64,000 bases of DNA from contig NZ_RHOA01000002.1 of assembly GCF_003946545.1 (NCBI RefSeq), positions 274,210 to 338,209 of the forward strand. Reading direction: 5' to 3'. Position 1 is the first letter of the stretch; each line of letters starts with the position of its first letter. This document shows positions 1-7,874 of this stretch, piece after piece. The notes below the pieces were generated by a model that saw only the letters and a program-made list of their open reading frames with translations, had not been told where the DNA came from and searched no databases. Source of the DNA: Levilactobacillus tangyuanensis (lineage in GTDB: Bacteria; Bacillota; Bacilli; Lactobacillales; Lactobacillaceae). A program made the translations under genes and the position numbers.

Positions 1-380
1 GGCCGTATCCGCCGTCTTAGTCGTGGTCGCATCCCAGTTAACGAAGGTAAAGCCGTGAGGCCCACCGTGGCTAGCGTTGGGATCTTCATTGGCATCCAGG
101 TGGACCGTCTTGCCATCCAGGTCAAATTGCGCGCCGGCAATCCGTCCAGCCACCCGGCCCAAGGTTTGGCACAGGTAGAAGGGGTTGTGATCGTAGTCAG
201 CTAAATCTGGTTGATGCACAACTAATTGATGACGTTTACCATCTTCAACAACACTAAACTCTTGCAAGGTTGCGCCCCAGGTGAGAATAGCCACCCGCGT
301 GCCTTGTTGATTGGTTAACACGTACTTCTTAACAGCCTGCTGGTGTAATGTTCCGGCAGCGCTTTCAGTAATTTCCATAA
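1..380 (-). CDS. galM: Aldose 1-epimerase (galactose mutarotase), 3'-truncated by window edge
   Basis: This is the N-terminal ~126 residues of an aldose 1-epimerase, which interconverts alpha and beta anomers of hexoses in the cytoplasm. The translated reverse strand starts MEITESAAG and carries GRVAGRIAGAQF and NASHGGPHGF, which match the family blocks holding the sugar-binding Arg and His. The ATG at 378-380 follows a GGAGG site at about 391-395. It is divergent from the acyl-CoA dehydrogenase operon, with about 290 bp between them. The C-terminus lies to the left of the window, so the catalytic Glu cannot be seen. Confidence 0.85.
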
Positions 381-583
381 TTTGCGCACCTCCAAAATTA
401 AGAATCCGGTTTCATTGTATAATACTCAACCGAATTGTACCAATTTTTAGTAAAAATTTTGTAGAAAAGTTAGCGCAGGCCCCTGCCGGCGCAACCAAAG
501 ACCTTTTTACCTGGATACATTTAATAGGAATGACAAATATATAATAATAGAATAACGAGTATTCGCAAAACCCGTGATTTCTC

Positions 584-623
584 TGGACTTATCAAATGAT
601 TATTCGCTATACTACTTGCGAAT
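584..623 (+). promoter_or_regulatory. Putative promoter with inverted-repeat operator for the acd-etf operon
   Basis: A -35-like TGGACT (584-589) and a -10 TATACT (608-613) lie 18 bp apart upstream of the acyl-CoA dehydrogenase gene. The -10 sits inside an inverted repeat, ATTCGC (602-607) and GCGAAT (618-623). A third ATTCGC half-site is at 561-566. This geometry suits a repressor covering the -10. The regulator is not identified. Confidence 0.4.
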
Positions 624-672
624 CGTTCAGCATTACACAAACTACTGACACTTGATATGAGGAGGAATTATA

Positions 673-1794
673 ATGCCATCACCTACTTCAGCCGCCGAGA
701 AGCTCTTGCTTCAAATGGTCGACGACTATACTGAACGCGAAATCAGTCCAGAAGATATGCCCATGGACGCCGCCGGCGACTTTCCTGCCGGGTTTATTCA
801 AAAACTAACCGACACGGGATTCTTAGGCCTGATGTTGCCCCAAGAATTTGGTGGCGCCGGCTTCGGTCCCGAGGTGACCGCAGCGGCCCTAAACCACATT
901 GCTCGGGGAAATGCCAGCACGGCCGTCACGCTGGAAGGTCACTTTAAGACCATCGACCAAATTCTAAAGTTTGGGACGCCGGCCCTGCAACAAGAACTGT
1001 TGCCTTCTGCCAACGACCGCATTTTTGCCTTCTCAATGACAGAGGCTAGCGGTGGTTCCAACCCCATGGGGATTGGATCAACGGCCACTCGTGAAGGCGA
1101 TCACTGGGTCCTAAATGGCGATAAAATCATGATCACGAACGGTGGCCTGGCCCAGGTCTACTGTGTCTTGGTCAAGACCGCTCCCCATGAACTCTCCGTC
1201 TTCGTCGTTGACCAAGACATGCCCGGCTTCTCATTTGGGAAACGCGAAGACTTCATCGGTCTTCGTGGCACGCCCGTCGGTGAGATTGTGATGGACCATA
1301 TCATTGTCGATAACGATCACCTATTGGGCAAGGTCGGCGATGGCGGCCGCATTGGTGATTCCGCCCACGATGACGCCCGGATTCTAATGGGCGCCGTCCT
1401 GACCGGCATCATGGAACACGACCTAAAGATTGCGACCGATTACGCTAAGGAACGCAAGGCCGGCGATCAACCACTGACCGCCTTACAGGTTACCCATCGC
1501 AAGGTGGCCGACATCGCCATGCGTAAGGAAACCACGAAATTACTCTTTGAAAAGGCTGCCCAACTAAAGGCCAACGGCCAACCATACAGTGAGGAGGCCG
1601 CCATGGCCAAGGCCTATGGGTCTCGGGTCGCGGTAGCTGCCGGTGACGACACCTTACAAATCCTCGCCGGCTATGGTTACAGCCGCGAATACCCCGTTGA
1701 ACACTTAATCCGTGACGCCCGGGCCATGGAAATCGCCGAAGGAACCGTTGAGAAGATGCGGTCCGCGATTGCCACCGCCGAATTTAATAAATAG
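673..1794 (+). CDS. Acyl-CoA dehydrogenase family flavoprotein
   Basis: A 373-residue protein of normal acyl-CoA dehydrogenase length. It is expected to bind FAD and act on the alpha-beta bond of an acyl- or enoyl-CoA, exchanging electrons with the ETF encoded next to it. FSMTEASGGSNP (about 118-130) fits the first family signature. The C-terminal ILAGYGYSREYPVEHLIRD and AEGT fit the second, with Glu356 at the position of the catalytic base in the medium-chain type. GAGGAGG precedes the ATG. etfB begins 10 bp downstream and etfA follows. The acyl substrate and the physiological direction cannot be read from the sequence. Such genes are uncommon in lactobacilli. Confidence 0.88.
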   Translation: MPSPTSAAEKLLLQMVDDYTEREISPEDMPMDAAGDFPAGFIQKLTDTGFLGLMLPQEFGGAGFGPEVTAAALNHIARGNASTAVTLEGHFKTIDQILKFGTPALQQELLPSANDRIFAFSMTEASGGSNPMGIGSTATREGDHWVLNGDKIMITNGGLAQVYCVLVKTAPHELSVFVVDQDMPGFSFGKREDFIGLRGTPVGEIVMDHIIVDNDHLLGKVGDGGRIGDSAHDDARILMGAVLTGIMEHDLKIATDYAKERKAGDQPLTALQVTHRKVADIAMRKETTKLLFEKAAQLKANGQPYSEEAAMAKAYGSRVAVAAGDDTLQILAGYGYSREYPVEHLIRDARAMEIAEGTVEKMRSAIATAEFNK

Positions 1795-1804
1795 GAGGTT
1801 CCCC

Positions 1805-2596
1805 ATGAAAATTGTGGTTTGTATCAAACAAGTCCCCGAAACCAACGACGTCACCATTGACCCCGTGACCCATAACCTGGATCGCCGCGGTCTGGCGGGC
1901 GTCATGAATCCCTTTGACAAGAATGCCATCGAACTCGCACTAAACTTGAAAGACAGTCGCGATGACGTCCAGGTGGCCCTATTGACGATGGGTCCCGATG
2001 ACTACGCCGAATCGCTCCGCGAAGGTCTGGCCATGGGCGCCGACGAGGGCTACCTGCTGTCCGACCGCGCCTTTGCCGGTGCCGACACCCTGGCTACCGG
2101 TTATGTGTTGGCCCAAGCCCTGAAGAAGATTGGCGATGCCGACCTGATTCTCTTCGGTCGCCAAGCTGTCGACGCCGATACCGGTCAGGTGGGGCCAATC
2201 GTGGCCGAGTTCCTGCAACAACCACAGATTACCTACGCGGCCAGTCTGCGGCTCAGTGGTGACAATGAGGTCACTGCCGAACGGCTGCTGGAAGATACCA
2301 AGCAAACCCTGGTCGCCCAACTCCCTGCCGTGATCAGCGTTCGTAGTGAACTGAACACGCCCCGTTACCCCACACCACGAAACATCCAATTGAGTTTTGC
2401 CAAGCCATTGACCACCTGGCACCATGACGATTTAGACCTCGACGACACGCGTTTAGGTCAGGCCGGTTCCCCCACCATCGTGACGAAGGTTTACGCACCA
2501 GAGCCCGTTAAGCGGGAGCTCACCAAGCTCGCTGGCACGCCTGCCGAGGCCGCCAGTCAACTAATCACGGCGCTCAAAGGCCGGCAATTAATTTAA
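1805..2596 (+). CDS. etfB: Electron transfer flavoprotein beta subunit
   Basis: A 263-residue EtfB that pairs with EtfA to form the FAD-binding electron carrier for the acyl-CoA dehydrogenase upstream. It opens MKIVVCIKQVPET and contains the family block MNPFDKNAIELAL (about 39-51). It also has VDADTGQVGP (about 125-135). The D-T-x-Q-V-G-P form resembles ETFs that bind NADH rather than AMP in this pocket, as in electron-bifurcating ETFs; this is an inference from remembered motifs. The chosen ATG has AGGAGG directly upstream. An earlier in-frame ATG inside the dehydrogenase gene lacks one. Confidence 0.9.
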   Translation: MKIVVCIKQVPETNDVTIDPVTHNLDRRGLAGVMNPFDKNAIELALNLKDSRDDVQVALLTMGPDDYAESLREGLAMGADEGYLLSDRAFAGADTLATGYVLAQALKKIGDADLILFGRQAVDADTGQVGPIVAEFLQQPQITYAASLRLSGDNEVTAERLLEDTKQTLVAQLPAVISVRSELNTPRYPTPRNIQLSFAKPLTTWHHDDLDLDDTRLGQAGSPTIVTKVYAPEPVKRELTKLAGTPAEAASQLITALKGRQLI

Positions 2597-2609
2597 GGAG
2601 GAAGCACGT

Positions 2610-3575
2610 ATGTCAAAACCAGAACTATGGGTCGTCGCTGAACGGCGGCTCGACCACATCGAACCCACGACCCAACAGCTGATCACCAAGGCCAAGCACC
2701 TTGCTGGCAACCAAATGCATACCGTTGCGGTCCTCTTTGAAGCCACGACGGACCACTTGGAAGACGAACTCAAGGCGTACGGTCCGGATGAAATCCGGAT
2801 CGTCAAGGATGACCGTTTCCCAACGGCCACCGATGCCGAAATCGCCGATGCCCTGCAACAACTCGTCACCGCTAACGAGCCCAACTCAATTCTGTTTGGC
2901 GCCACCATCACGGGCCGTTCCATTGCGCCGCGACTGCAGGCCAAGCTCCAAACCGGCTTGACGGCGGACTGTTTAGACCTCCGTTTTGATGACGACACCC
3001 TGGTGGCCACCAAGCCCTCCTATGGGGACAACATCATGTGTGAAATTATCTGTCCGGATCACCGCCCACAAATGGCCACGGTTCGGCCCAACACCTTTGT
3101 CGCCGAACCCGCCGATGGTGCCGCAACCGTCACGAGTTCAACCATCACCTTCCATCCCGTTGACCGCCTACAAGTAAAGACCGCGACGCCAGTCGTTAAC
3201 ACGGCGACAACGGTCGGCGATGCCAGTCGCGTGGTTGCCTTAGGTCGTGGCGCTGCCAGTGCCGCAACCATCAGCACGGCCACCAAGCTTGCCGAAAAGT
3301 TAGGCGGCCGAATTGGGGTTTCCCGGCCATTAACCGACCAAGAACGCTTCACGCATGACGACCAAATTGGTCAGAGTGGGAACACGATTCATCCCGAACT
3401 CATTCTGAATTTTGGGATCAGTGGCGCCGTACAATTCCTAGTCGGCATGCAGGATTCCCAGACCATCGTGGCCGTCAATTCGGACCCCGATGCACCAATC
3501 TTCGATGTTGCCGACTATGGCTACGTCGGCGATGCCACCGCTTTCATGACGGCCTTACTTGCTCAATTTAATTAA
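2610..3575 (+). CDS. etfA: Electron transfer flavoprotein alpha subunit
   Basis: A 321-residue EtfA, the subunit holding the electron-transferring FAD. The C-terminal FAD domain shows VALGRGAAS, GQSGNT, GISGAVQFLVGM and NSDPDAPIFDVADYG. One oddity is that the usual SGAIQH reads SGAVQF, so the His normally facing the FAD isoalloxazine is Phe. The gene lies 13 bp after etfB behind AAGGAGGAAG, so acd, etfB and etfA form one operon. It ends toward a long hairpin shared with the convergent PEP-carboxykinase-like gene. Confidence 0.9.
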   Translation: MSKPELWVVAERRLDHIEPTTQQLITKAKHLAGNQMHTVAVLFEATTDHLEDELKAYGPDEIRIVKDDRFPTATDAEIADALQQLVTANEPNSILFGATITGRSIAPRLQAKLQTGLTADCLDLRFDDDTLVATKPSYGDNIMCEIICPDHRPQMATVRPNTFVAEPADGAATVTSSTITFHPVDRLQVKTATPVVNTATTVGDASRVVALGRGAASAATISTATKLAEKLGGRIGVSRPLTDQERFTHDDQIGQSGNTIHPELILNFGISGAVQFLVGMQDSQTIVAVNSDPDAPIFDVADYGYVGDATAFMTALLAQFN

Positions 3576-3592
3576 AGGTTCTCAATTAGGGT

Positions 3593-3748
3593 GGCGGACG
3601 ACGTCCGCCGAGGGCGTGGCCTTGACGGGCTGGAACGCCGTGGGCACAGCTTTGAGCCAGGTAACGTCTCAAAGGCTGGCCTTTCTCTAGGCCCGGTAAC
3701 CCACCGGTCCAAGAGAAACGACACGGCTGAGCCCCGGCCACACCCTCG
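3593..3748. repeat. Structured intergenic repeat, copy 1
   Basis: A GC-rich, non-coding element. It starts with the palindrome GGCGGAC-gac-GTCCGCC (3593-3609). An outer stem CGAGGGCGTGGCC (3609-3621) pairs with GGCCACACCCTCG (3736-3748) with one mismatch. Inside are two hairpins: one at about 3648-3677 (TTTGAG...CTCAAA) and one at 3681-3720 (TTTCTCT...AGAGAAA with CCGGT/ACCGG). The layout is a three-way junction. On the reverse strand the first hairpin reads GAGAC-N7-GGCTC, the motif shared with the other copies in this window. Confidence 0.6.
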
Positions 3749-3806
3749 GCTCACCATTAGTCGTTGTCATGCCCAAAAGGTAAGAGAATAAAACAACAGA
3801 CCATAA

Positions 3807-3858
3807 AAATATACCTACCGGATGTATGAAACATTTCATACATCCGGCAGGTATATTT
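3807..3858. terminator. Long bidirectional terminator-type hairpin
   Basis: AAATATACCT-a-CCGGATGTATGAAA pairs with TTTCATACATCCGG-c-AGGTATATTT, about 24 bp with a single mismatch and a two-base loop, flanked by A and T runs. It lies between convergent etfA and the PEP-carboxykinase-like gene and can serve both strands. Confidence 0.75.
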
Positions 3859-4013
3859 ATTTAGTCTCAATTGATTAAATCGCGGAACTAAGGGCAGCCA
3901 TTATGCCCTCCCCCAGCTCATCATCCACCATCGCCTAACAAAGGCCAGCCGCACGACCGACGGCCCCGTTCACTTAACCATCCCAATCAGAACGGTAAAT
4001 ATCAGTGACCAGA

Positions 4014-4136
4014 GGTGGGCGAGGCTCAGTGGTGACATTGCCTTAGCGAGTGGATTTCTCGCTTAGACAACGCCGGCTTGGGAGACCGCTTTTCGGCTCC
4101 CAAACGAGCGCACCACGTTCCATCCTCTAGCCCACC
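4014..4136. repeat. Structured intergenic repeat, copy 2
   Basis: The outer stem GGTGGGC (4014-4020) pairs with GCCCACC (4130-4136), and an inner stem GTGGTG (4029-4034) pairs with CACCAC (4111-4116). Two hairpins are enclosed: TAGCGAG/CTCGCTTA (4044-4066) and TTGGGAG-accgcttttcgg-CTCCCAA (4078-4102). The second carries the GACCGCTT..GGCT loop seen in the other copies. It is non-coding and lies just after the 3' end of the PEP-carboxykinase-like gene. Confidence 0.55.
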
Positions 4137-4152
4137 GCCGGGAGCGACCAGT

Positions 4153-5871
4153 TTACAGGTCGAGCAGGACCTTCAGTAGTGCACGAGCGGATTCGTTCAG
4201 CTTGTCTTGTGACTTGTCGTTGCCAAGGTGGGTGTAAATCTCACCGACGTAGACATCGTCCTTGAACAACCGATCGAAGACCTTGTCGATAATTGGCCGC
4301 GTCGCCGCCTCTTCCTGAACGGGTCCAAATGGATTGGCGAAGAAGGTGGTGCTCATTCCCACTTCATCGGTGGTGCCAAGGGCGCGCCGCTTACCGGCAA
4401 TGAAGGTGTCCTTGGCGGTTGCTTCATCCGCAAACCGGTGAATGCCGACCGCGTCATCGTAGTTATTGGCATAGACCCACATGTCGATTTCATGATGGGC
4501 AACGACCCGTGGCCAACTGTTAGCCGGAATAATCACCCGGGCATTCTTTTGTTCCGGATTCATGTAGATCCCCCGGTCCATGTTGTTGAAGGCCACTTCA
4601 CTACTCAGGTCATCCAGCCGGACAAACGCCCCGGTTTCGGTCCCTTGAGCGTAGAGCTTCCCGTCTTCCAGGCTGAAGCTCCCCATGTCGTCGAAGATGG
4701 TTTCGATGTTCACAATCTCGTCATCCGCCACGGTTTGTAAAGCCTCGATGGACTCGGACTTTCCGGCACCAGAATCACCGAAGAAGACCACGGTCTTGGT
4801 CTTACCATTGGTAAAGGTAATCTTGACCATTGACCCATGAATTGGCAACTTGTGCTTAGAAATCATGTGCAGGTTATGCAGCGTCAAACACATCTTCTTC
4901 ATGTAGCCGAAGTAGGTCGTGTCGTCATTGTATGGCACTTGGCCCACGTACAGATCGTTTTCGGCATCATAGAAGTAATGGCCGTTAGCTGGTTGGTCAT
5001 CACCTTCAGAACCCGGCGTCCCAAACATCAGCACCAGATCCGGCTTATGATTCTCAATCCGGGCATGGTCGGCTAGCTTGAACAGGTTGGCCAAGGCCAT
5101 CCCCGAAGCCAGATAATCTCGGTGGAAGTAGATATAAGCCAGGCTCTCACCAATCATAGCTGGGTAGCAGAACCAATCGTCCTTCGTCCCGGTGAAATGT
5201 TCGATGGGATTGGTTGCGGTTGGGGTAAAGTGCCCCTTGCGCTTGTTACTCTTGGTATGCAGCATCATTGGCGGCCGCAGCATCAGACGACTCATGAAGC
5301 GGATGTCCCGCAGGTCTTCGTAGCCCGCTGGCACTGGCCAGTTAATCTTTTGTAAGAGGACACACGCACTGGACCCCGCGTTCACTTGACGGTAAACGTG
5401 GTTGGCATGCCCCTGTAGTTTTTCTTCAATCTGCCGGTACAAGCGAATAACCAAATTATTAAATCGTTGGTCAATCGTCATGAATTCCGCACTAACAACA
5501 TCGTTATGCTTAACGGTCATCGTGGCCACCCGCAGGTAGGCCCGGTAGTAAGTGTACAAGGCTTCAATACTGGCCAAAATTTCGGCCGGTTGGTATTGCG
5601 CGTACGCATCCGGACTATCAGTCAGGATCGCCTTCACCGTGGCCAAATAGGTTTCTGGCGATACCAGGTTAAACGTATCCTTCGCCTCGGCATCCTCGGG
5701 CGTCTTATCTCGTTGTTCCTTTAAGAATAAGCGAACGAACGCTGCTAGTTCCTCGCTGTTGACGAGATCAAAAATATTGGTAATGAAGTGTGCATTGAAG
5801 TTCAGCACGGCCACATTGCGGTCTGGGTTGGCATAGAAGGATGCCAAGTCAATCGCATTTGTTTTTTCCAT
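4153..5871 (-). CDS. pckA: Phosphoenolpyruvate carboxykinase (ATP)-like protein
   Basis: A 572-residue protein with a PEPCK-type nucleotide-binding core. The P-loop FFGDSGAGKS is at 363-372. It is followed by a kinase-2 region, IFDDMGSFSLEDGKLYAQG, that resembles the DDxGxFxxEGGxYA segment of ATP-dependent PEP carboxykinases. The enzyme would interconvert oxaloacetate plus ATP with PEP, CO2 and ADP. It is slightly longer than the common ~540-residue form, and the P-loop differs from the usual GLSGTGKT, so an HPr-kinase-like activity cannot be excluded. AAAGGGGCATTTCC precedes the ATG. It is monocistronic and convergent with etfA. Confidence 0.6.
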   Translation of the reverse strand: MEKTNAIDLASFYANPDRNVAVLNFNAHFITNIFDLVNSEELAAFVRLFLKEQRDKTPEDAEAKDTFNLVSPETYLATVKAILTDSPDAYAQYQPAEILASIEALYTYYRAYLRVATMTVKHNDVVSAEFMTIDQRFNNLVIRLYRQIEEKLQGHANHVYRQVNAGSSACVLLQKINWPVPAGYEDLRDIRFMSRLMLRPPMMLHTKSNKRKGHFTPTATNPIEHFTGTKDDWFCYPAMIGESLAYIYFHRDYLASGMALANLFKLADHARIENHKPDLVLMFGTPGSEGDDQPANGHYFYDAENDLYVGQVPYNDDTTYFGYMKKMCLTLHNLHMISKHKLPIHGSMVKITFTNGKTKTVVFFGDSGAGKSESIEALQTVADDEIVNIETIFDDMGSFSLEDGKLYAQGTETGAFVRLDDLSSEVAFNNMDRGIYMNPEQKNARVIIPANSWPRVVAHHEIDMWVYANNYDDAVGIHRFADEATAKDTFIAGKRRALGTTDEVGMSTTFFANPFGPVQEEAATRPIIDKVFDRLFKDDVYVGEIYTHLGNDKSQDKLNESARALLKVLLDL

Positions 5872-5942
5872 GGAAATGCCCCTTTCACAACTGTCTTATT
5901 CGTCATTTTAGCTTAGTTTTGACCCTGAGGGAAGCGACTTCT

Positions 5943-7364
5943 TTAATCGCCACTGGTTTTCTTGGCTTGGCGGCCATCCCTAAGCAAAATGGCGAAGATC
6001 CAACCAACCACGGCCACAACCAGGAAGGTGGCAAAGACGGCGCGATAGCCGGCCAATGCGGCGGCACTTGCCGTGCTAACTTTCGCATGACTGGCGGTGA
6101 CCCCGGCCAAGACCAAGGTGGCCACGGCCACCCCGGTCGACCCCAAGATTTGCCGGACGGTCGTAATGACCGCGGTCCCATGGGAAATCAGTTGGTCGGG
6201 CAACGAGTTGGCCCCTAACGTCACGGCCGGCATCATGACGAAGGCATTCCCACCTTCGATTAGGGCAGCCGTCAGAATCATGGCCAACAGGGATTGCCGC
6301 CCACCCACGATGGTGAGCCATAGCCAACCAAAGACGATCATGGTCATGCCGGCCAACATGGTGGCCTTGAAACCAATGCGGTCCGCTAATTTACCCGTTA
6401 AGGGATTCAGGAGACTGAGGACGACGGCCCCAGGAACCAAGGCCATCCCCGATGCAAATGGCGTGAGCCCCAGAACCTCTTGGTAATACAACGGAAAAAT
6501 AATGGTCACAACGATCAGGGCAATGTAGGAGGCCCCGGTTAAGAGCACGGCGAGGTCAAAATTTACGGTCTTCAGGACGCGTAAATCCAGGAGTGGCGTG
6601 GCGACGTGAAATTGCCGCCAAACGAAGTAAGCCACAGCCAGGACACTAACGACCAGTAGGCCCATCATCCAGCCCCAGTTCACGCCGACCTTACCGGTTT
6701 GATTGACCACATAGAGAATCCCGATGAAGCCCAAGCTACTGATGACGGACCCAAAATCCAACTTGGACGCATGGGCTGGCATCACATCCTTAACCGTCTT
6801 AAGCGCGATCAGGAAGACCACGGTGATAATCACCATGAAGACCACGAATAGTCCTTGCCATGTGGTAAATTTCAAAACGATTCCCGAGATAATGGGCCCA
6901 ACGGCCAGTGCGGACCCCATCACCAGTCCGGCAAAACCCATGACGCTGCCCCGTTTGGCTTCAGGTGTAATTCGCAGCATCACCGTTTGATAGGACGGAA
7001 ACATGATCCCGACGGCCATGGCTTCCATGACCCGCCCGAGCATCATCAACCCAAAGCTGGGCGCCAGGTAGATGATGAAGGTCCCTACGTCAAACAACGC
7101 CAGCACCGTCACAAACAGGACCGGAAAGCGAATGTTATTCAGCAGCCAGGGGCTGACTGGCATCATCACCACCATCACCAACATAAAGCCGGTCGTCAGC
7201 CATTGAACCGTTGATGCTGGAATATTGAAATACCGCATCAGGGTTGGATAGGCCGTGGACAACGACGATTGACTAATCGACATGGTAAATGTCCCCGCTA
7301 ATAGTGTCCAGATAAAGGCCAAATGACTATATGGCCGCCCCTTCAAATCAATTGCTTGTTCCAT
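5943..7364 (-). CDS. MFS transporter, DHA2 (14-TMS) drug:proton antiporter family
   Basis: A 473-residue integral membrane protein with about 14 hydrophobic segments. Segment 1 follows GRPYSHLAFIWTLLAG, and the loop 2-3 region reads LMMLGRVMEAMAVGIMFPSYQ, typical of the EmrB/QacA branch. The likely role is proton-driven efflux of toxic organic compounds. The C-terminus is basic (RDGRQAKKTSGD). GGGAGCGG precedes the ATG. No regulator is adjacent, so the substrate is unknown. Confidence 0.85.
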   Translation of the reverse strand: MEQAIDLKGRPYSHLAFIWTLLAGTFTMSISQSSLSTAYPTLMRYFNIPASTVQWLTTGFMLVMVVMMPVSPWLLNNIRFPVLFVTVLALFDVGTFIIYLAPSFGLMMLGRVMEAMAVGIMFPSYQTVMLRITPEAKRGSVMGFAGLVMGSALAVGPIISGIVLKFTTWQGLFVVFMVIITVVFLIALKTVKDVMPAHASKLDFGSVISSLGFIGILYVVNQTGKVGVNWGWMMGLLVVSVLAVAYFVWRQFHVATPLLDLRVLKTVNFDLAVLLTGASYIALIVVTIIFPLYYQEVLGLTPFASGMALVPGAVVLSLLNPLTGKLADRIGFKATMLAGMTMIVFGWLWLTIVGGRQSLLAMILTAALIEGGNAFVMMPAVTLGANSLPDQLISHGTAVITTVRQILGSTGVAVATLVLAGVTASHAKVSTASAAALAGYRAVFATFLVVAVVGWIFAILLRDGRQAKKTSGD

Positions 7365-7567
7365 GTAATCCGCTCCCTCACTTCTACTTTAGAAAGATTA
7401 TCAACTGGTGACTATCCTAGTCCTTTTCTCGCCCCCTGTAAACTGATTGCGACAGGGCTGAGCTACTCAATCAAGTTACTTATCCGGTAAACTTTGTTAC
7501 AATAGAATTAATTGATGACTGATGTTAGTCGGTCATAGCGGACTACGCAAGGAATTGAGGGCAGACT

Positions 7568-7744
7568 ATGGACTTAGTTGCATATTTAACTGACGAGATT
7601 GATTTTTTAACTGAACAAATGGAACAGGCTCAAGATGACCAGGACAATGCCATGCATTTCCTTTGTGACGCCCGGATTACCGAGGCCAAGCACATTTTGA
7701 AACAAGTCGACACTGGAAACATCAATCGCCTTAAGGCTGAGTAG
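7568..7744 (+). CDS. Small acidic protein, 58 aa, unknown function
   Basis: A short reading frame, MDLVAYLTDEIDFLTEQMEQ..., ending NRLKAE. It is acidic and predicted to be almost wholly helical, with one Cys (CDAR). It lies alone between the drug exporter and map. A modest GAGGG site precedes the start and a strong terminator begins 3 bases after the stop, which supports a real small gene. A promoter could lie near TTGTTACAATAGAAT (about 7494-7508). I do not recognise the family. Confidence 0.6.
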   Translation: MDLVAYLTDEIDFLTEQMEQAQDDQDNAMHFLCDARITEAKHILKQVDTGNINRLKAE

Positions 7745-7747
7745 CAA

Positions 7748-7780
7748 AACGACCGAACGAGAGCCCTTCGTTCGGTCGTT
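7748..7780 (+). terminator. Rho-independent terminator
   Basis: AACGACCGAACGA pairs with TCGTTCGGTCGTT, followed by a T-rich stretch, immediately after the 58-aa gene. Confidence 0.85.
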
Positions 7781-7874
7781 CTTCAATTTCACCCCTTTTT
7801 GAGGGGTCCGATTCGCTGAAAGTTTCGATTTGGTGTAGATTAGAAGAGAAGAAAAATTTTTAGGAGGTAACACG

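Noticed and set aside
311..544. 77-codon plus-strand frame over the galM start and promoter
   Set aside because: No ribosome site, overlaps the galM N-terminus and its upstream region, and the composition is not protein-like.
3572..3791. Frames of 61-66 codons on both strands after etfA
   Set aside because: They lie in the GC-rich structured repeat, where palindromes keep several frames open. No start signals.
4228..4740. 170-codon frame opposite the PEP-carboxykinase-like gene
   Set aside because: Shadow of a strong conserved gene; no ribosome site or family similarity.
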